Source: Candidatus Zixiibacteriota bacterium (GTDB lineage Bacteria > Zixibacteria > MSB-5A5 > JAABVY01 > JAHJOQ01). From it: a DNA stretch of 9,187 nucleotides. The notes below the pieces were generated by a model that was not told the origin of the DNA, ran no database searches, and worked only from the letters and a program-made list of their open reading frames with translations. A program made the translations under genes and the position numbers. Position 1 is the stretch's first letter; each line of letters opens with the position of its first letter. Of this stretch, positions 1 through 6,501 are shown piece after piece. The stretch is taken from assembly GCA_030631455.1 (NCBI GenBank), contig DAOVLC010000034.1, forward strand, positions 1 to 9,187, in the 5' to 3' direction.

Positions 1-971
1 AGCTTATGTGTGGACGCGGGAGGATACATCGCCTGTATACATCTATTGAGAAGGGGATGTCGCTCGTCGGTCGACAGTTTTTCCCAATCCTCCTGAGAAA
101 GCGGACCTGTAAAGAGGTTCGCGTCGAAACTCGGCTGCGAAATAAAAGCCAGGATCGCACCGGTATTGGGATCAAGCGCAACAGCCGCACCTGTCAGGGT
201 ATCTCCAAACAGCGACTCTCCGTAAATCTGAAGGTCATAATCGGTCGTGAGCCTGACATCATAACCGGGGGTTGCTTCGACAGGGTCTCTTTCTCTGAGG
301 GGGCCGATTATCCTGCCCTCGGCAGACACTTCAAGATACCTGGTACCGTCCTCACCGCGCAGAAAATCATCGTAAGCTTTCTCGATACCTTTTCGACCTA
401 TAAGGGAGCCGGAATGAAACCCTCTTCCTCGCAGCCTGTCGAGCTCCGTCTCAGTGACCTCGCTGAGGTAGCCGAGAAGATGAGCTGCCGATCCGTTTGC
501 AGGGTAATTCCTCGATTGATCTAACTGAAGCACAACGCCGGGATAGTCATCCGATGCTTCCTCGATCCGGCAGACAATTTCGAATGAAGCGTCACGTTTC
601 AGCCTCACAGGTTCATGACGACGGAATCTACTTCGTCTGATCTTAGTTGATATACGTTCCGCGGGAATGTCGAGAAGAGTCGACAAATTGGACGATATCA
701 AGTCAAGATCGGATATTTCGATCGGTACGGCGGCAACCACATACGAAGGTCTGTTGTCGACAAGCAGCCGTCCGTTCCGATCAGTTATCTTTCCGCGAAC
801 GGCAATCTCAGAAACAATGCGGATTCGGTTATCCTCCGAAATCTTGAAGTAGTACTTGTGCTGAAATGTCTGCATATAGAACATTCGGCCGAGCAACAAC
901 AGGACAATTGCGGCAGCGATACCCGCCAGGATATTCGCTCTCAGAGCTCTCGAATTGGCAGTTTCCATCAT
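1..971 (-). CDS. mrdA: Penicillin-binding protein 2 (peptidoglycan transpeptidase), N-terminal 323 residues, cut by window edge
   Basis: Class B penicillin-binding protein of the elongasome, which cross-links peptidoglycan during lateral wall growth on the outer face of the inner membrane. The reading frame is open from 971 to the window edge. It starts with a short cytoplasmic tail and one membrane anchor (about residues 13-31). The dimerisation/pedestal region follows, including the family signature LIGRKGIEKAYDDFLRG and then EVSAEGR. The transpeptidase domain begins with TTDYDLQ and AVALDPNTGAILAF. The last visible motif is YPPASTHK, with catalytic Ser320 (bases 12-14) and Lys323 (bases 3-5); most family members have YPPGST(F/V)K. 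The rest, including SxN and KTG, lies below position 1. The start at 971 gives an ATGA overlap with the mreD stop; a second in-frame ATG follows at 968. There is no strong ribosome site, so coupling to mreD is likely. The family call is very secure. Confidence 0.95.
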   Translation of the reverse strand, partial: MMETANSRALRANILAGIAAAIVLLLLGRMFYMQTFQHKYYFKISEDNRIRIVSEIAVRGKITDRNGRLLVDNRPSYVVAAVPIEISDLDLISSNLSTLLDIPAERISTKIRRSRFRRHEPVRLKRDASFEIVCRIEEASDDYPGVVLQLDQSRNYPANGSAAHLLGYLSEVTETELDRLRGRGFHSGSLIGRKGIEKAYDDFLRGEDGTRYLEVSAEGRIIGPLRERDPVEATPGYDVRLTTDYDLQIYGESLFGDTLTGAAVALDPNTGAILAFISQPSFDANLFTGPLSQEDWEKLSTDERHPLLNRCIQAMYPPASTHK

Positions 972-1462
972 GACTCGAACTTAATCGTAAGCTGTCTCTC
1001 AGCCAGATACAATACGACCGCGGCAATAACCGATGTGTAGGCCGCTGACGGGATAATCGTGTGGAAAAGCGTTGCGAACCCAAGCTGGACGTCGAATGAA
1101 TATACAACAAGGAAATAGAGAATGTCGTGAGCGAGCACTACGGCTGCGACCATGCCGATTTTGATAATCAGCCTGTCAGTTCGTACCCTGCGTGAGATCA
1201 GGTATACCGCTACGGCTCCGGCAATCTTTAGGAACGCGCCCAGCCCAAGGAATTGAGGTGTGTGTGAGTCCTCGATAATCCCCGCCAGAAATGCGAACGA
1301 CACTCCCCAGGTGAGGTCACGCGTAAGCGTCAGCCAAACTATCAAGATCAGTATAAGATCGGGTCGAGCGGAGCCTACTGTTAATAGATCTGCAAGTAGC
1401 GTCTGATACACTATCACGCTCAGCACCAATCCAACAAACATCAGGAGTTTTCTGCTGGTCAT
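968..1462 (-). CDS. mreD: Rod shape-determining protein MreD
   Basis: Small integral membrane protein of the elongasome, 164 residues, the usual length for the family. It is thought to link MreC, RodA and PBP2 in the inner membrane. The sequence is almost wholly hydrophobic, with about five membrane segments. Family-typical features are the ARPDLILILIVW segment (about residues 32-43) and a G-(x)-AGIIEDS stretch around residues 58-66, matching the conserved G-x-x-x-G-x-x-x-D loop of MreD. The ATG at 1462 follows the mreC stop by 7 nt. A GGAG at 1477-1480 lies about 14 nt upstream, rather far for a ribosome site, so coupling to mreC is likely. Its stop overlaps the mrdA start in ATGA. Sequence conservation in MreD is low, so the position between mreC and mrdA is a large part of the evidence. 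Confidence 0.92.
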   Translation of the reverse strand: MTSRKLLMFVGLVLSVIVYQTLLADLLTVGSARPDLILILIVWLTLTRDLTWGVSFAFLAGIIEDSHTPQFLGLGAFLKIAGAVAVYLISRRVRTDRLIIKIGMVAAVVLAHDILYFLVVYSFDVQLGFATLFHTIIPSAAYTSVIAAVVLYLAERQLTIKFES

Positions 1463-1469
1463 AGGTGTA

Positions 1470-2270
1470 TTACTTGCTCCGTTTCAATATCATTAGCTCG
1501 TCAAGGGCGCCGAAGTCGACGAACGGTGCAACGTCAATTGTCTTGAAAAACGGTGACCTGCCAACCTCAACATTCGAAATGGTACCGATAGGCAGGTTCT
1601 CCGGGAATCTGCCGCCCAGTCCCGAAGTGATTATGGTGTCGCCTACCCTGACAGTGTCCGAAAGTGATACGTTATCGAGCAGCAGATGCCGTCCACCAAC
1701 CCAGCGAATTATCCCAAGCACTCTCGTGTTCGCATCGCGCGCGGCTACCCTGCAATTCGGCGACGTGAGAAGCTCCACGGTCACGAGGTCGTTCAGAACC
1801 GAGGTTGTCTTCCCGACCAAACCGTCCACATTGACGACCGGCAGATTGGACGACACAGACTTCTCGGAACTTATCTCAGAGAGTACTGCGTTCTGTCTGC
1901 GTTTGGGGTCAAGTGCGATTATTTCCGCCGGTATAAGATCATAGCCCAAAGTCTCTTTGAAACCGAGGAGATTCCTGAGTCGTTCATTTTCCTTTTGGTG
2001 CTCCCGTAGTGAAGTCAATTCGAGTGTCTGATCGACAATTTTCGCATTGAGTTGCCTGTTTATATCATATACTTTGAATAGTACTTCGTATTGGTCGTTC
2101 AGCTTGTCCTTTATTCCGTAGAAGTGCGAGTAGAATATGGTCTGAATTGCGGCGGAAACAGACTCCCGTGCTTCCTTTGGCAAGAACAGAAAAAGGAGGC
2201 TCACAGCTGCCAGCGTCAAGCTGGTTCTAAATGCCTTCTGTTTGACTACAGCAAAGGAAATCCATTTCAT
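1470..2270 (-). CDS. mreC: Rod shape-determining protein MreC
   Basis: Bitopic elongasome protein of 266 residues that bridges cytoplasmic MreB/MreD to periplasmic PBP2 and stimulates wall synthesis. It shows the standard order: short basic cytoplasmic tail, one membrane helix (about 14-30), a heptad-rich coiled coil (about 60-102, ending in ENERLRNLLGF), then the two beta domains. These carry the family signatures VVNVDGLVGK, VELLTSPNCRVAAR and the strongly conserved ITSGLGGRFPENLPIG near residues 212-227. The ATG at 2270 lies 6 nt after the stop of the EIIA gene. I see no purine-rich ribosome site before it (the upstream bases are AT-rich), so its translation probably depends on the upstream gene. 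mreB, the usual upstream neighbour, is absent here and replaced by the EIIA gene. Confidence 0.95.
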   Translation of the reverse strand: MKWISFAVVKQKAFRTSLTLAAVSLLFLFLPKEARESVSAAIQTIFYSHFYGIKDKLNDQYEVLFKVYDINRQLNAKIVDQTLELTSLREHQKENERLRNLLGFKETLGYDLIPAEIIALDPKRRQNAVLSEISSEKSVSSNLPVVNVDGLVGKTTSVLNDLVTVELLTSPNCRVAARDANTRVLGIIRWVGGRHLLLDNVSLSDTVRVGDTIITSGLGGRFPENLPIGTISNVEVGRSPFFKTIDVAPFVDFGALDELMILKRSK

Positions 2271-2276
2271 TATATG

Positions 2277-2729
2277 TTATTCTACAGTATCGATAATCTG
2301 CAATAGTTCCCCGGGACTCTTGACTTCCAGGAGCTTCTCGCGATTTTCTTCACTCTTCATTATAAACGAAAGCCTGGCCATAACGTTGAGGTGAGCGCCG
2401 ATAGCGTCTTCCGGTGCCGCTATCAGGAAAAACAGATGCACCGGCTTCTTGTCCATCGCATCGAAGTCCACGCCTTCATCAGACCTGCCGAACGCTATGA
2501 CTATTCCGCGAGTCGCTCTCGTCTTCGCGTGCGGAAATGCGACACCGTAACCCACACCGGTTGTGACAAGATTCTCTCTTTCAATGACGTCACGTGACAA
2601 TTCGTCCTGATCCTTTACGAGACTCGATCTCGAGGCCAGGTCAACAAGCTCACGAATCACGCCGTCTTTGTCTGTACTCTTCAGTTCAAATGTGATCAAC
2701 TCCTCAGAAGAGAACTTGGATAATTTCAT
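2277..2729 (-). CDS. PTS EIIA domain protein, PtsN (EIIA-Ntr)/fructose type
   Basis: Stand-alone phosphotransferase-system EIIA domain, 150 residues, the usual size for PtsN-like proteins, soluble in the cytoplasm. The phospho-acceptor is His67 in GVAFPHAKT, matching the G-(I/V)-A-x-P-H motif of the mannitol/fructose/Ntr EIIA fold. Further family features are RENLVTTGVGYG just before it, HLFFLIAAPEDAIGAHLNVMARLS in the core (about 102-125), and a C-terminal ELLQII helix. It would receive phosphate from HPr or NPr. No EIIB or EIIC transport partner is in the window, which favours a regulatory role. The ATG at 2729 has a good AGGAG six bases upstream. The gene sits 17 nt after the Trm112-like gene and 6 nt before mreC, where mreB is normally found. 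EIIA family membership is secure; the regulatory role is inferred, and I cannot tell PtsN from other single-domain EIIA proteins, so I leave the symbol blank. Confidence 0.9.
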   Translation of the reverse strand: MKLSKFSSEELITFELKSTDKDGVIRELVDLASRSSLVKDQDELSRDVIERENLVTTGVGYGVAFPHAKTRATRGIVIAFGRSDEGVDFDAMDKKPVHLFFLIAAPEDAIGAHLNVMARLSFIMKSEENREKLLEVKSPGELLQIIDTVE

Positions 2730-2746
2730 CGAAATCTCCTTAAAAC

Positions 2747-2911
2747 TTAGAACTTTTCCGCCTCATCAATCAGCATGATCGGAATATCGTTTTCTATTCT
2801 GTATGTCTCCCTGCAACCGTTGCAGACGAGTTTCTCCTTGTCTTTGATATAGTCCAAATGGCCTTTGCACTTCGGGCATGCAAGTATCTTCAGTAACTCA
2901 TCGCTGAGCAT
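2747..2911 (-). CDS. Trm112-like (UPF0434/YcaR-type) zinc-ribbon protein
   Basis: A 54-residue protein resembling E. coli YcaR and the Trm112 family. It starts MLSDELLKILACPKCKG and ends NDIPIMLIDEAEKF, both typical of the family: LL-x-ILACP at the N-terminus and a D-(G/D)-IP-x-L element at the C-terminus. Four cysteines, Cys12, Cys15, Cys30 and Cys33, form two CxxC pairs expected to bind one zinc. E. coli YcaR has a degenerate second pair, so this copy keeps more of the metal site. In eukaryotes and archaea Trm112 activates methyltransferases; the role of the short bacterial proteins is poorly known. The ATG at 2911 has AGGAG five bases upstream, overlapping the accA stop, and lies 8 nt after that stop. 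The gene is too short for many gene callers but the frame, ribosome site and motif all agree. Confidence 0.9.
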   Translation of the reverse strand: MLSDELLKILACPKCKGHLDYIKDKEKLVCNGCRETYRIENDIPIMLIDEAEKF

Positions 2912-2916
2912 AGAGT

Positions 2917-2921
2917 CTCCT
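2917..2921 (-). promoter_or_regulatory. Ribosome binding site of the Trm112-like gene
   Basis: AGGAG on the minus strand, five bases before the ATG at 2911. It overlaps the accA stop codon (2920-2922), which ties translation of the small gene to accA and supports the gene being real. Confidence 0.7.
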
Positions 2922-3882
2922 ACTCATGGCAGAACACACCCATCTTCCTGAATTTTTCGAGCCTTCTCTCGAGAAGTTCTTCGACGCTCAACCCAATGAG
3001 CGTATCGAGGTATTCATCGATAGTCGACGCGAGAGCCCTGGCAGCGCCTGCATGATCTCTGTGCGCCCCACCCGAAGGCTCAGGTACGATTCTATCGATA
3101 ATCTCAAGGTCTATCAGGTCTGGAGCCGCCAGCTTCAGCGCCTCTGCTGCATCAGGAGCCTTCGCAGCATCACGCCAGAGAATTGCAGCGCAGCCCTCAG
3201 GTGAAATCACTGAATACCAAGAGTGCTCCATCATCAGAACGACATCGCCGACGCCTATTCCAAGTGCCCCACCTGAAGCCCCCTCGCCTATTATAGATAT
3301 TATGATTGGAACGGTTAGCCGCGCCATCTCTTTTATATTGCGCGCAATTGCCTCAGCCTGCCCCCGCTCCTCAGCGCCAAGGCCCGGGAATGCTCCGGGA
3401 GTATCCACGAAAATGAGTATCGGCAGATTGAACTTCTCTGCCAATTTCATTATGCGGAGAGCCTTTCGATATCCCTCCGGATGCATCATGCCGAAGTTGC
3501 GGTATAGTTTGGACTTGGTGTCTCGGCCCTTCTGCTGTCCGATAATCATCACCTTGCGGCCAGAAAAATGCGCCGGGCCGCATACGACCGCCTTGTCATC
3601 GGAGTAGCCTCTGTCGCCATGAAGCTCAATGAAGCCTTCAGTCAGGTGTTCGATGTAGTCCAGCGTGTAGGGACGCCGTGGATGTCTGGCGAGCTGCACT
3701 CGCTGCCACCTTGTCAGATTCGAGTATATCTCGCGGGTAAGCTTGTCCAGTTTACGCTCGAGGCTTTCGATCTCATGCGAAAGCTCTACTGATTCCCCCT
3801 TTGCGAACTCCCGCATTTCGAGAATCTTCTGTTCGAGTTCGACTATTGGCTTCTCAAACTCAAGAACTATTCCATTAGCCAT
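2920..3882 (-). CDS. accA: Acetyl-CoA carboxylase carboxyltransferase subunit alpha
   Basis: Alpha subunit of the carboxyltransferase that, with AccD, moves the carboxyl group from biotin on AccB to acetyl-CoA to make malonyl-CoA, the first step of fatty-acid synthesis. At 320 residues it is almost the length of the E. coli protein. A helical N-terminal region contains [11 protein letters not shown] and [19 protein letters not shown]. The crotonase-like core follows: [11 protein letters not shown] (86-96), GQQKGRDTK (115-123), [14 protein letters not shown] (130-143), VDTPGAFPG (159-167), [12 protein letters not shown] (199-210) and [16 protein letters not shown] (224-239), all characteristic of AccA. 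The ATG at 3882 overlaps the stop of the WecA-like gene by 8 nt and has AGGG eight bases upstream. accD is not in the window. The fatty-acid gene inside a wall/glycan operon suggests joint control of membrane and wall growth. Confidence 0.98.
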   Translation of the reverse strand: MANGIVLEFEKPIVELEQKILEMREFAKGESVELSHEIESLERKLDKLTREIYSNLTRWQRVQLARHPRRPYTLDYIEHLTEGFIELHGDRGYSDDKAVVCGPAHFSGRKVMIIGQQKGRDTKSKLYRNFGMMHPEGYRKALRIMKLAEKFNLPILIFVDTPGAFPGLGAEERGQAEAIARNIKEMARLTVPIIISIIGEGASGGALGIGVGDVVLMMEHSWYSVISPEGCAAILWRDAAKAPDAAEALKLAAPDLIDLEIIDRIVPEPSGGAHRDHAGAARALASTIDEYLDTLIGLSVEELLERRLEKFRKMGVFCHE

Positions 3883-4924
3883 CTTGTTGTCCCTGATTCC
3901 GCCTCAATTTCAATACAAAGAACCAAAAAAACAAAATCAAGATAAACACAATGAATATAGAAAAAACTTTCTTGCGGTCAAACCAAAAAAGGGCGGGGAT
4001 AAACGCTGTAAATACGAGTGAGACACTGCACAGGGTCAGAAGCGTACCGGTAGGGCTGACCCCATAATCCTGCAGAAAGTTGTAAATGTGCCTGTTATCA
4101 GCAACATAGAAGCGCTGTCCGGTCACTGTGCGCCTGAGAAACGTCACAACAACCTCGATTAACGGCACCCCGACCGCAACCAGCGGCACGAACATAGCCA
4201 CCGCGGTATAACTTTTGATCGGGCATATCACCGCCATCAGCGAGAAGATGAATCCGAGGAAAAGCGACCCCGAATCTCCCATGAACAGCTTTGCAGGTGG
4301 CTTGTTTAGAACCAGAAAGCCGATGACCGAACCTGCGAGACAGATCATGATCACCTGCACTGACTCGACTGCGAGAAGAGACCCCGTCAGGAACATCCCG
4401 AGGCAGACAATAATCGAGACTGAGCCTGCCAGGCCATCCATGCCATCTATGAGATTTATGCTGTTCGACAGGACGACAATCCAGAGTGCGGTCACGGGAT
4501 AAGCTAACCATCCGAGTTCGATCGAGCCCCAGAAAGGTATGTGGAATCTCGGGATTATGAAACCGGCCGCCAGAATGATTGCGGCACCGAGAAGTTGCGC
4601 AAGAATCTTGTGAACATAAGTCAGGTTCCTGAGATCATCGATCAGCCCGGTGGCGAAAACAACCAGGGAGGCAGCGAAGATGGCCCAAATCTTATAGTTC
4701 AATTCTAATCGTATACCATCGAAGGTGGAATATGCAACGCCAAAGACAATCCAGAACGAGATGAAGATCGCGACACCGCCGAGATGCGGCATTGGATATC
4801 GGTGCTGCTTTCTGCGACTCGGAAAATCGTACAACCCAAAGCGCCTGCAAAAGCGGATGGATGCAAATGACAAAGCAAGGCTGAGCCCAAACGCTACCGC
4901 AAGATATGGAAGAGATTGACTCAT
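3875..4924 (-). CDS. WecA/TagO-type undecaprenyl-phosphate sugar-1-phosphate transferase (MraY-like family)
   Basis: Polytopic membrane enzyme of 349 residues in the PNPT (MraY/WecA/TagO) family. Relatives transfer a HexNAc-1-phosphate, usually GlcNAc-1-P, from UDP-sugar to undecaprenyl phosphate on the inner membrane's cytoplasmic face, starting a surface glycan. About ten to eleven hydrophobic segments are visible. Conserved motifs in order are PHLGG (46-50), GLIDDLRN (Asp96-Asp97), [11 protein letters not shown] (157-167, with the Mg-binding Asp) and [13 protein letters not shown] (212-224). The last loop reads [21 protein letters not shown] (from 264), placing it with WecA/TagO rather than MraY. 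The usual HIHH there is HIYN (279-282), so two of three histidines are missing. The ATG at 4924 comes 1 nt after the stop of the GT2 gene, with GGAGG ten bases upstream. It overlaps accA by 8 nt. The exact sugar is unknown. Confidence 0.92.
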   Translation of the reverse strand: MSQSLPYLAVAFGLSLALSFASIRFCRRFGLYDFPSRRKQHRYPMPHLGGVAIFISFWIVFGVAYSTFDGIRLELNYKIWAIFAASLVVFATGLIDDLRNLTYVHKILAQLLGAAIILAAGFIIPRFHIPFWGSIELGWLAYPVTALWIVVLSNSINLIDGMDGLAGSVSIIVCLGMFLTGSLLAVESVQVIMICLAGSVIGFLVLNKPPAKLFMGDSGSLFLGFIFSLMAVICPIKSYTAVAMFVPLVAVGVPLIEVVVTFLRRTVTGQRFYVADNRHIYNFLQDYGVSPTGTLLTLCSVSLVFTAFIPALFWFDRKKVFSIFIVFILILFFWFFVLKLRRNQGQQDG

Positions 4925-4925
4925 G

Positions 4926-5795
4926 CTATCTTCGCCTCCGTAATGGCAGAAGCAAGATACGGATTCCGAGTCCCAGAACCAGCATGAGTTCCAGCAAGCC
5001 GAGTTTGATAGTGTTGCATGGGAAATGCTTGCGGAAGTACTTCGCTATTGAGCGATGGTGATGATAGTAACGCATCCAACTGTTCCTTCTCCAACTTTCT
5101 GCCCAGAGATGCGTGACTTCCGCCTCGGGAAGATACACTACCTTCAACCCAAACGCGACAAACCTCGCGCACAGGTCCGTATCCTCGCAATACATGAAGA
5201 AACGAGGGTCGAAGCCGCCTGCCTTCTCGAAGTGCTCCCTGCGGATCATTGTGCTGCTGCATGCGCATGCGTCAACCAGCGTGGGGGAATCGAAATCAGG
5301 CAGCGTGTAGTCTGCTCTTGCCGGAAGAAGTCTCGACAGGGGAGACTGGCGGGAGAAGAGCACATTGCCGAACGTGGGAAAGCGTCTGCATGATGCCTGG
5401 AATGACCCATCTTTCGAGACAAGCCGGCTCGTTACTGCTGCTACATCGAGGTGTCCCTCGAGATATTCGACCATCTTCGCAGCAACATCGCTTTTAACCA
5501 GACAGTCACTGTTCAACAGCCAGAGGTATCGCCCCGTGCATCTCTTCGCAGCAAGATTCACCGCTCGTCCGAAACCGAGGTTGACCCGAGACTCCACCAG
5601 ATCAATTTCGGGATGATGCTTTCTGAGATACCAGGCAGACCCATCACGCGAGTTGTTGTCCACAATGCATATTTCCTTGGGATAGGCGCGAACATGTCGG
5701 TGAAGTGATGCTACGAGATAGGCGGTAAGTTTGCGCGTGTTATGACTTACTACGATAACTGAGAGCACGGTATCGCGCTTATTTGAGCTTGCCAA
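4926..5795 (-). CDS. GT2 glycosyltransferase, rhamnosyltransferase (WbbL) type
   Basis: GT-A fold family 2 transferase, 289 residues from the chosen start, probably adding a sugar to a lipid-linked glycan at the cytoplasmic membrane face. Seen in order (numbering from TTG): LSVIVVSHN (11-19), IVDNNSRDGS nucleotide-binding loop (44-53), VNLGFGRAVN (71-80), the DXD-like NSD (95-97), and GGFDPRFFMYCEDTDLCAR (193-211) with the acceptor-side EDTD. This layout is typical of WbbL-like rhamnosyltransferases. The C-terminus ends in a hydrophobic helix and a cluster of arginines (RRRR), a likely membrane tether. Start choice: a longer form from GTG at 5840 would overlap the preceding gene by 62 nt without a clear ribosome site. 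TTG at 5795 has GGAG five bases upstream and overlaps by 17 nt. GTG at 5768 is a third option. The sugar and acceptor are not determinable here. Confidence 0.88.
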   Translation of the reverse strand: MASSNKRDTVLSVIVVSHNTRKLTAYLVASLHRHVRAYPKEICIVDNNSRDGSAWYLRKHHPEIDLVESRVNLGFGRAVNLAAKRCTGRYLWLLNSDCLVKSDVAAKMVEYLEGHLDVAAVTSRLVSKDGSFQASCRRFPTFGNVLFSRQSPLSRLLPARADYTLPDFDSPTLVDACACSSTMIRREHFEKAGGFDPRFFMYCEDTDLCARFVAFGLKVVYLPEAEVTHLWAESWRRNSWMRYYHHHRSIAKYFRKHFPCNTIKLGLLELMLVLGLGIRILLLPLRRRR

Positions 5796-6501
5796 GAATG
5801 CTCCAGATTCTGAGACGCCAGACCATCCATATTGCTTCACGGACTATCTTCTTCGACATCTTGGAGGTGCCTGCAGTTCGATCCACGAATACTATCGGGA
5901 TTTCCTTTATCTTAAATCCTTTCTTCCACGCGCGGAAACTTACTTCTATCTGAAACGAATAGCCGTTTGATCTCACATCATCGAGATTGATTGCCTCGAG
6001 CACTCTTCGTCTGAAGCACTTGAACCCACCGGTGGCATCTCTAAGAGGGAGGCCCGTAACGACACGAGAGTAAACATTGGCATAATACGATAGAAGCAAC
6101 CTCATTATCGGCCAGTTTACGACATTCACGCCGGAGATGTACCGTGAGCCGAGGACTATATCGTATTCTTTGATGTTTTCCAGGAAATCAGGCAGATACT
6201 TCGGATCATGCGAGAAATCAGCGTCCATTTCAAATATGTAATCGTAATCTCTCTCGAGCGCCCATCTGAACCCAGCGATATATGCCTGCCCGAGACCTTT
6301 CTTTTCTTCTCTGTGCAGGACGAAGACTCGAGGATTATCTTCCGCGATCCGATCCGCGATTTCGCCTGTGCCATCCGGCGAGTTGTCATCGATCACAAGA
6401 ACAGACAACTGGTCGTCTTGCTTCAGGATTTCAGGGATTATGCCTTCGATGTTCTCCTTCTCGTTGTATGTCGGAATAAGTATCAGTGCCTTCTCAGCCA
6501 T
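5779..6501 (-). CDS. Polyprenyl-phosphate sugar synthase, dolichyl-phosphate mannose synthase (DPM1) type GT2
   Basis: Family 2 glycosyltransferase, 240 residues, that in known relatives moves mannose or glucose from a nucleotide sugar to a polyprenyl phosphate, giving a lipid-linked donor for GT-C enzymes outside the membrane. Motifs in order: LILIPTYNEKENI (6-18), VLVIDDNSPDGTGEIAD (34-50), KKGLGQAYIAGFRWAL (67-82), MDADFSHDP with the metal-binding DAD (93-95), VLGSRYISG, LRDATGGFKCFRR and SNGYSFQIEVSFRAWKKGF near the end. It lacks the C-terminal membrane domain of some bacterial homologues and so resembles the soluble single-domain DPM1 form. The ATG at 6501 overlaps the YfhO-like stop by 8 nt and has GGGAG five bases upstream. 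Downstream it overlaps the next GT2. The close coupling to the YfhO gene suggests that YfhO may use its product. Class is secure; sugar identity is open. Confidence 0.93.
   Translation of the reverse strand: MAEKALILIPTYNEKENIEGIIPEILKQDDQLSVLVIDDNSPDGTGEIADRIAEDNPRVFVLHREEKKGLGQAYIAGFRWALERDYDYIFEMDADFSHDPKYLPDFLENIKEYDIVLGSRYISGVNVVNWPIMRLLLSYYANVYSRVVTGLPLRDATGGFKCFRRRVLEAINLDDVRSNGYSFQIEVSFRAWKKGFKIKEIPIVFVDRTAGTSKMSKKIVREAIWMVWRLRIWSILGKLK
5801..5804 (-). promoter_or_regulatory. Ribosome binding site selecting a TTG start for the GT2 gene
   Basis: GGAG on the minus strand, five bases before TTG at 5795. It lies inside the end of the preceding DPM1-like gene. It favours TTG over GTG at 5840, which has only a weak AGAAGA nearby, and over GTG at 5768, which has none. 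Confidence 0.55.

Noticed and set aside
6..524. 172-codon open frame on the + strand
   Set aside because: It is opposite the PBP2 gene, which shows its full family motifs in the other strand.
1465..1944. 159-codon open frame on the + strand, antisense to mreC
   Set aside because: It lies wholly opposite a clear mreC gene, has low-complexity Ser/Thr-rich content and matches no family I recognise. It is a shadow frame.
2730..2746. Possible promoter or terminator between the Trm112-like gene and the EIIA gene
   Set aside because: The gap is only 17 nt and is filled by the EIIA ribosome site; there is no hairpin or room for a promoter.
4926..5268. 115-codon minus-strand frame overlapping the end of the second GT2
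   Set aside because: It is a shadow in another frame of the same strand; the GT2 frame carries the conserved EDTD region and fits the adjacent gene starts.
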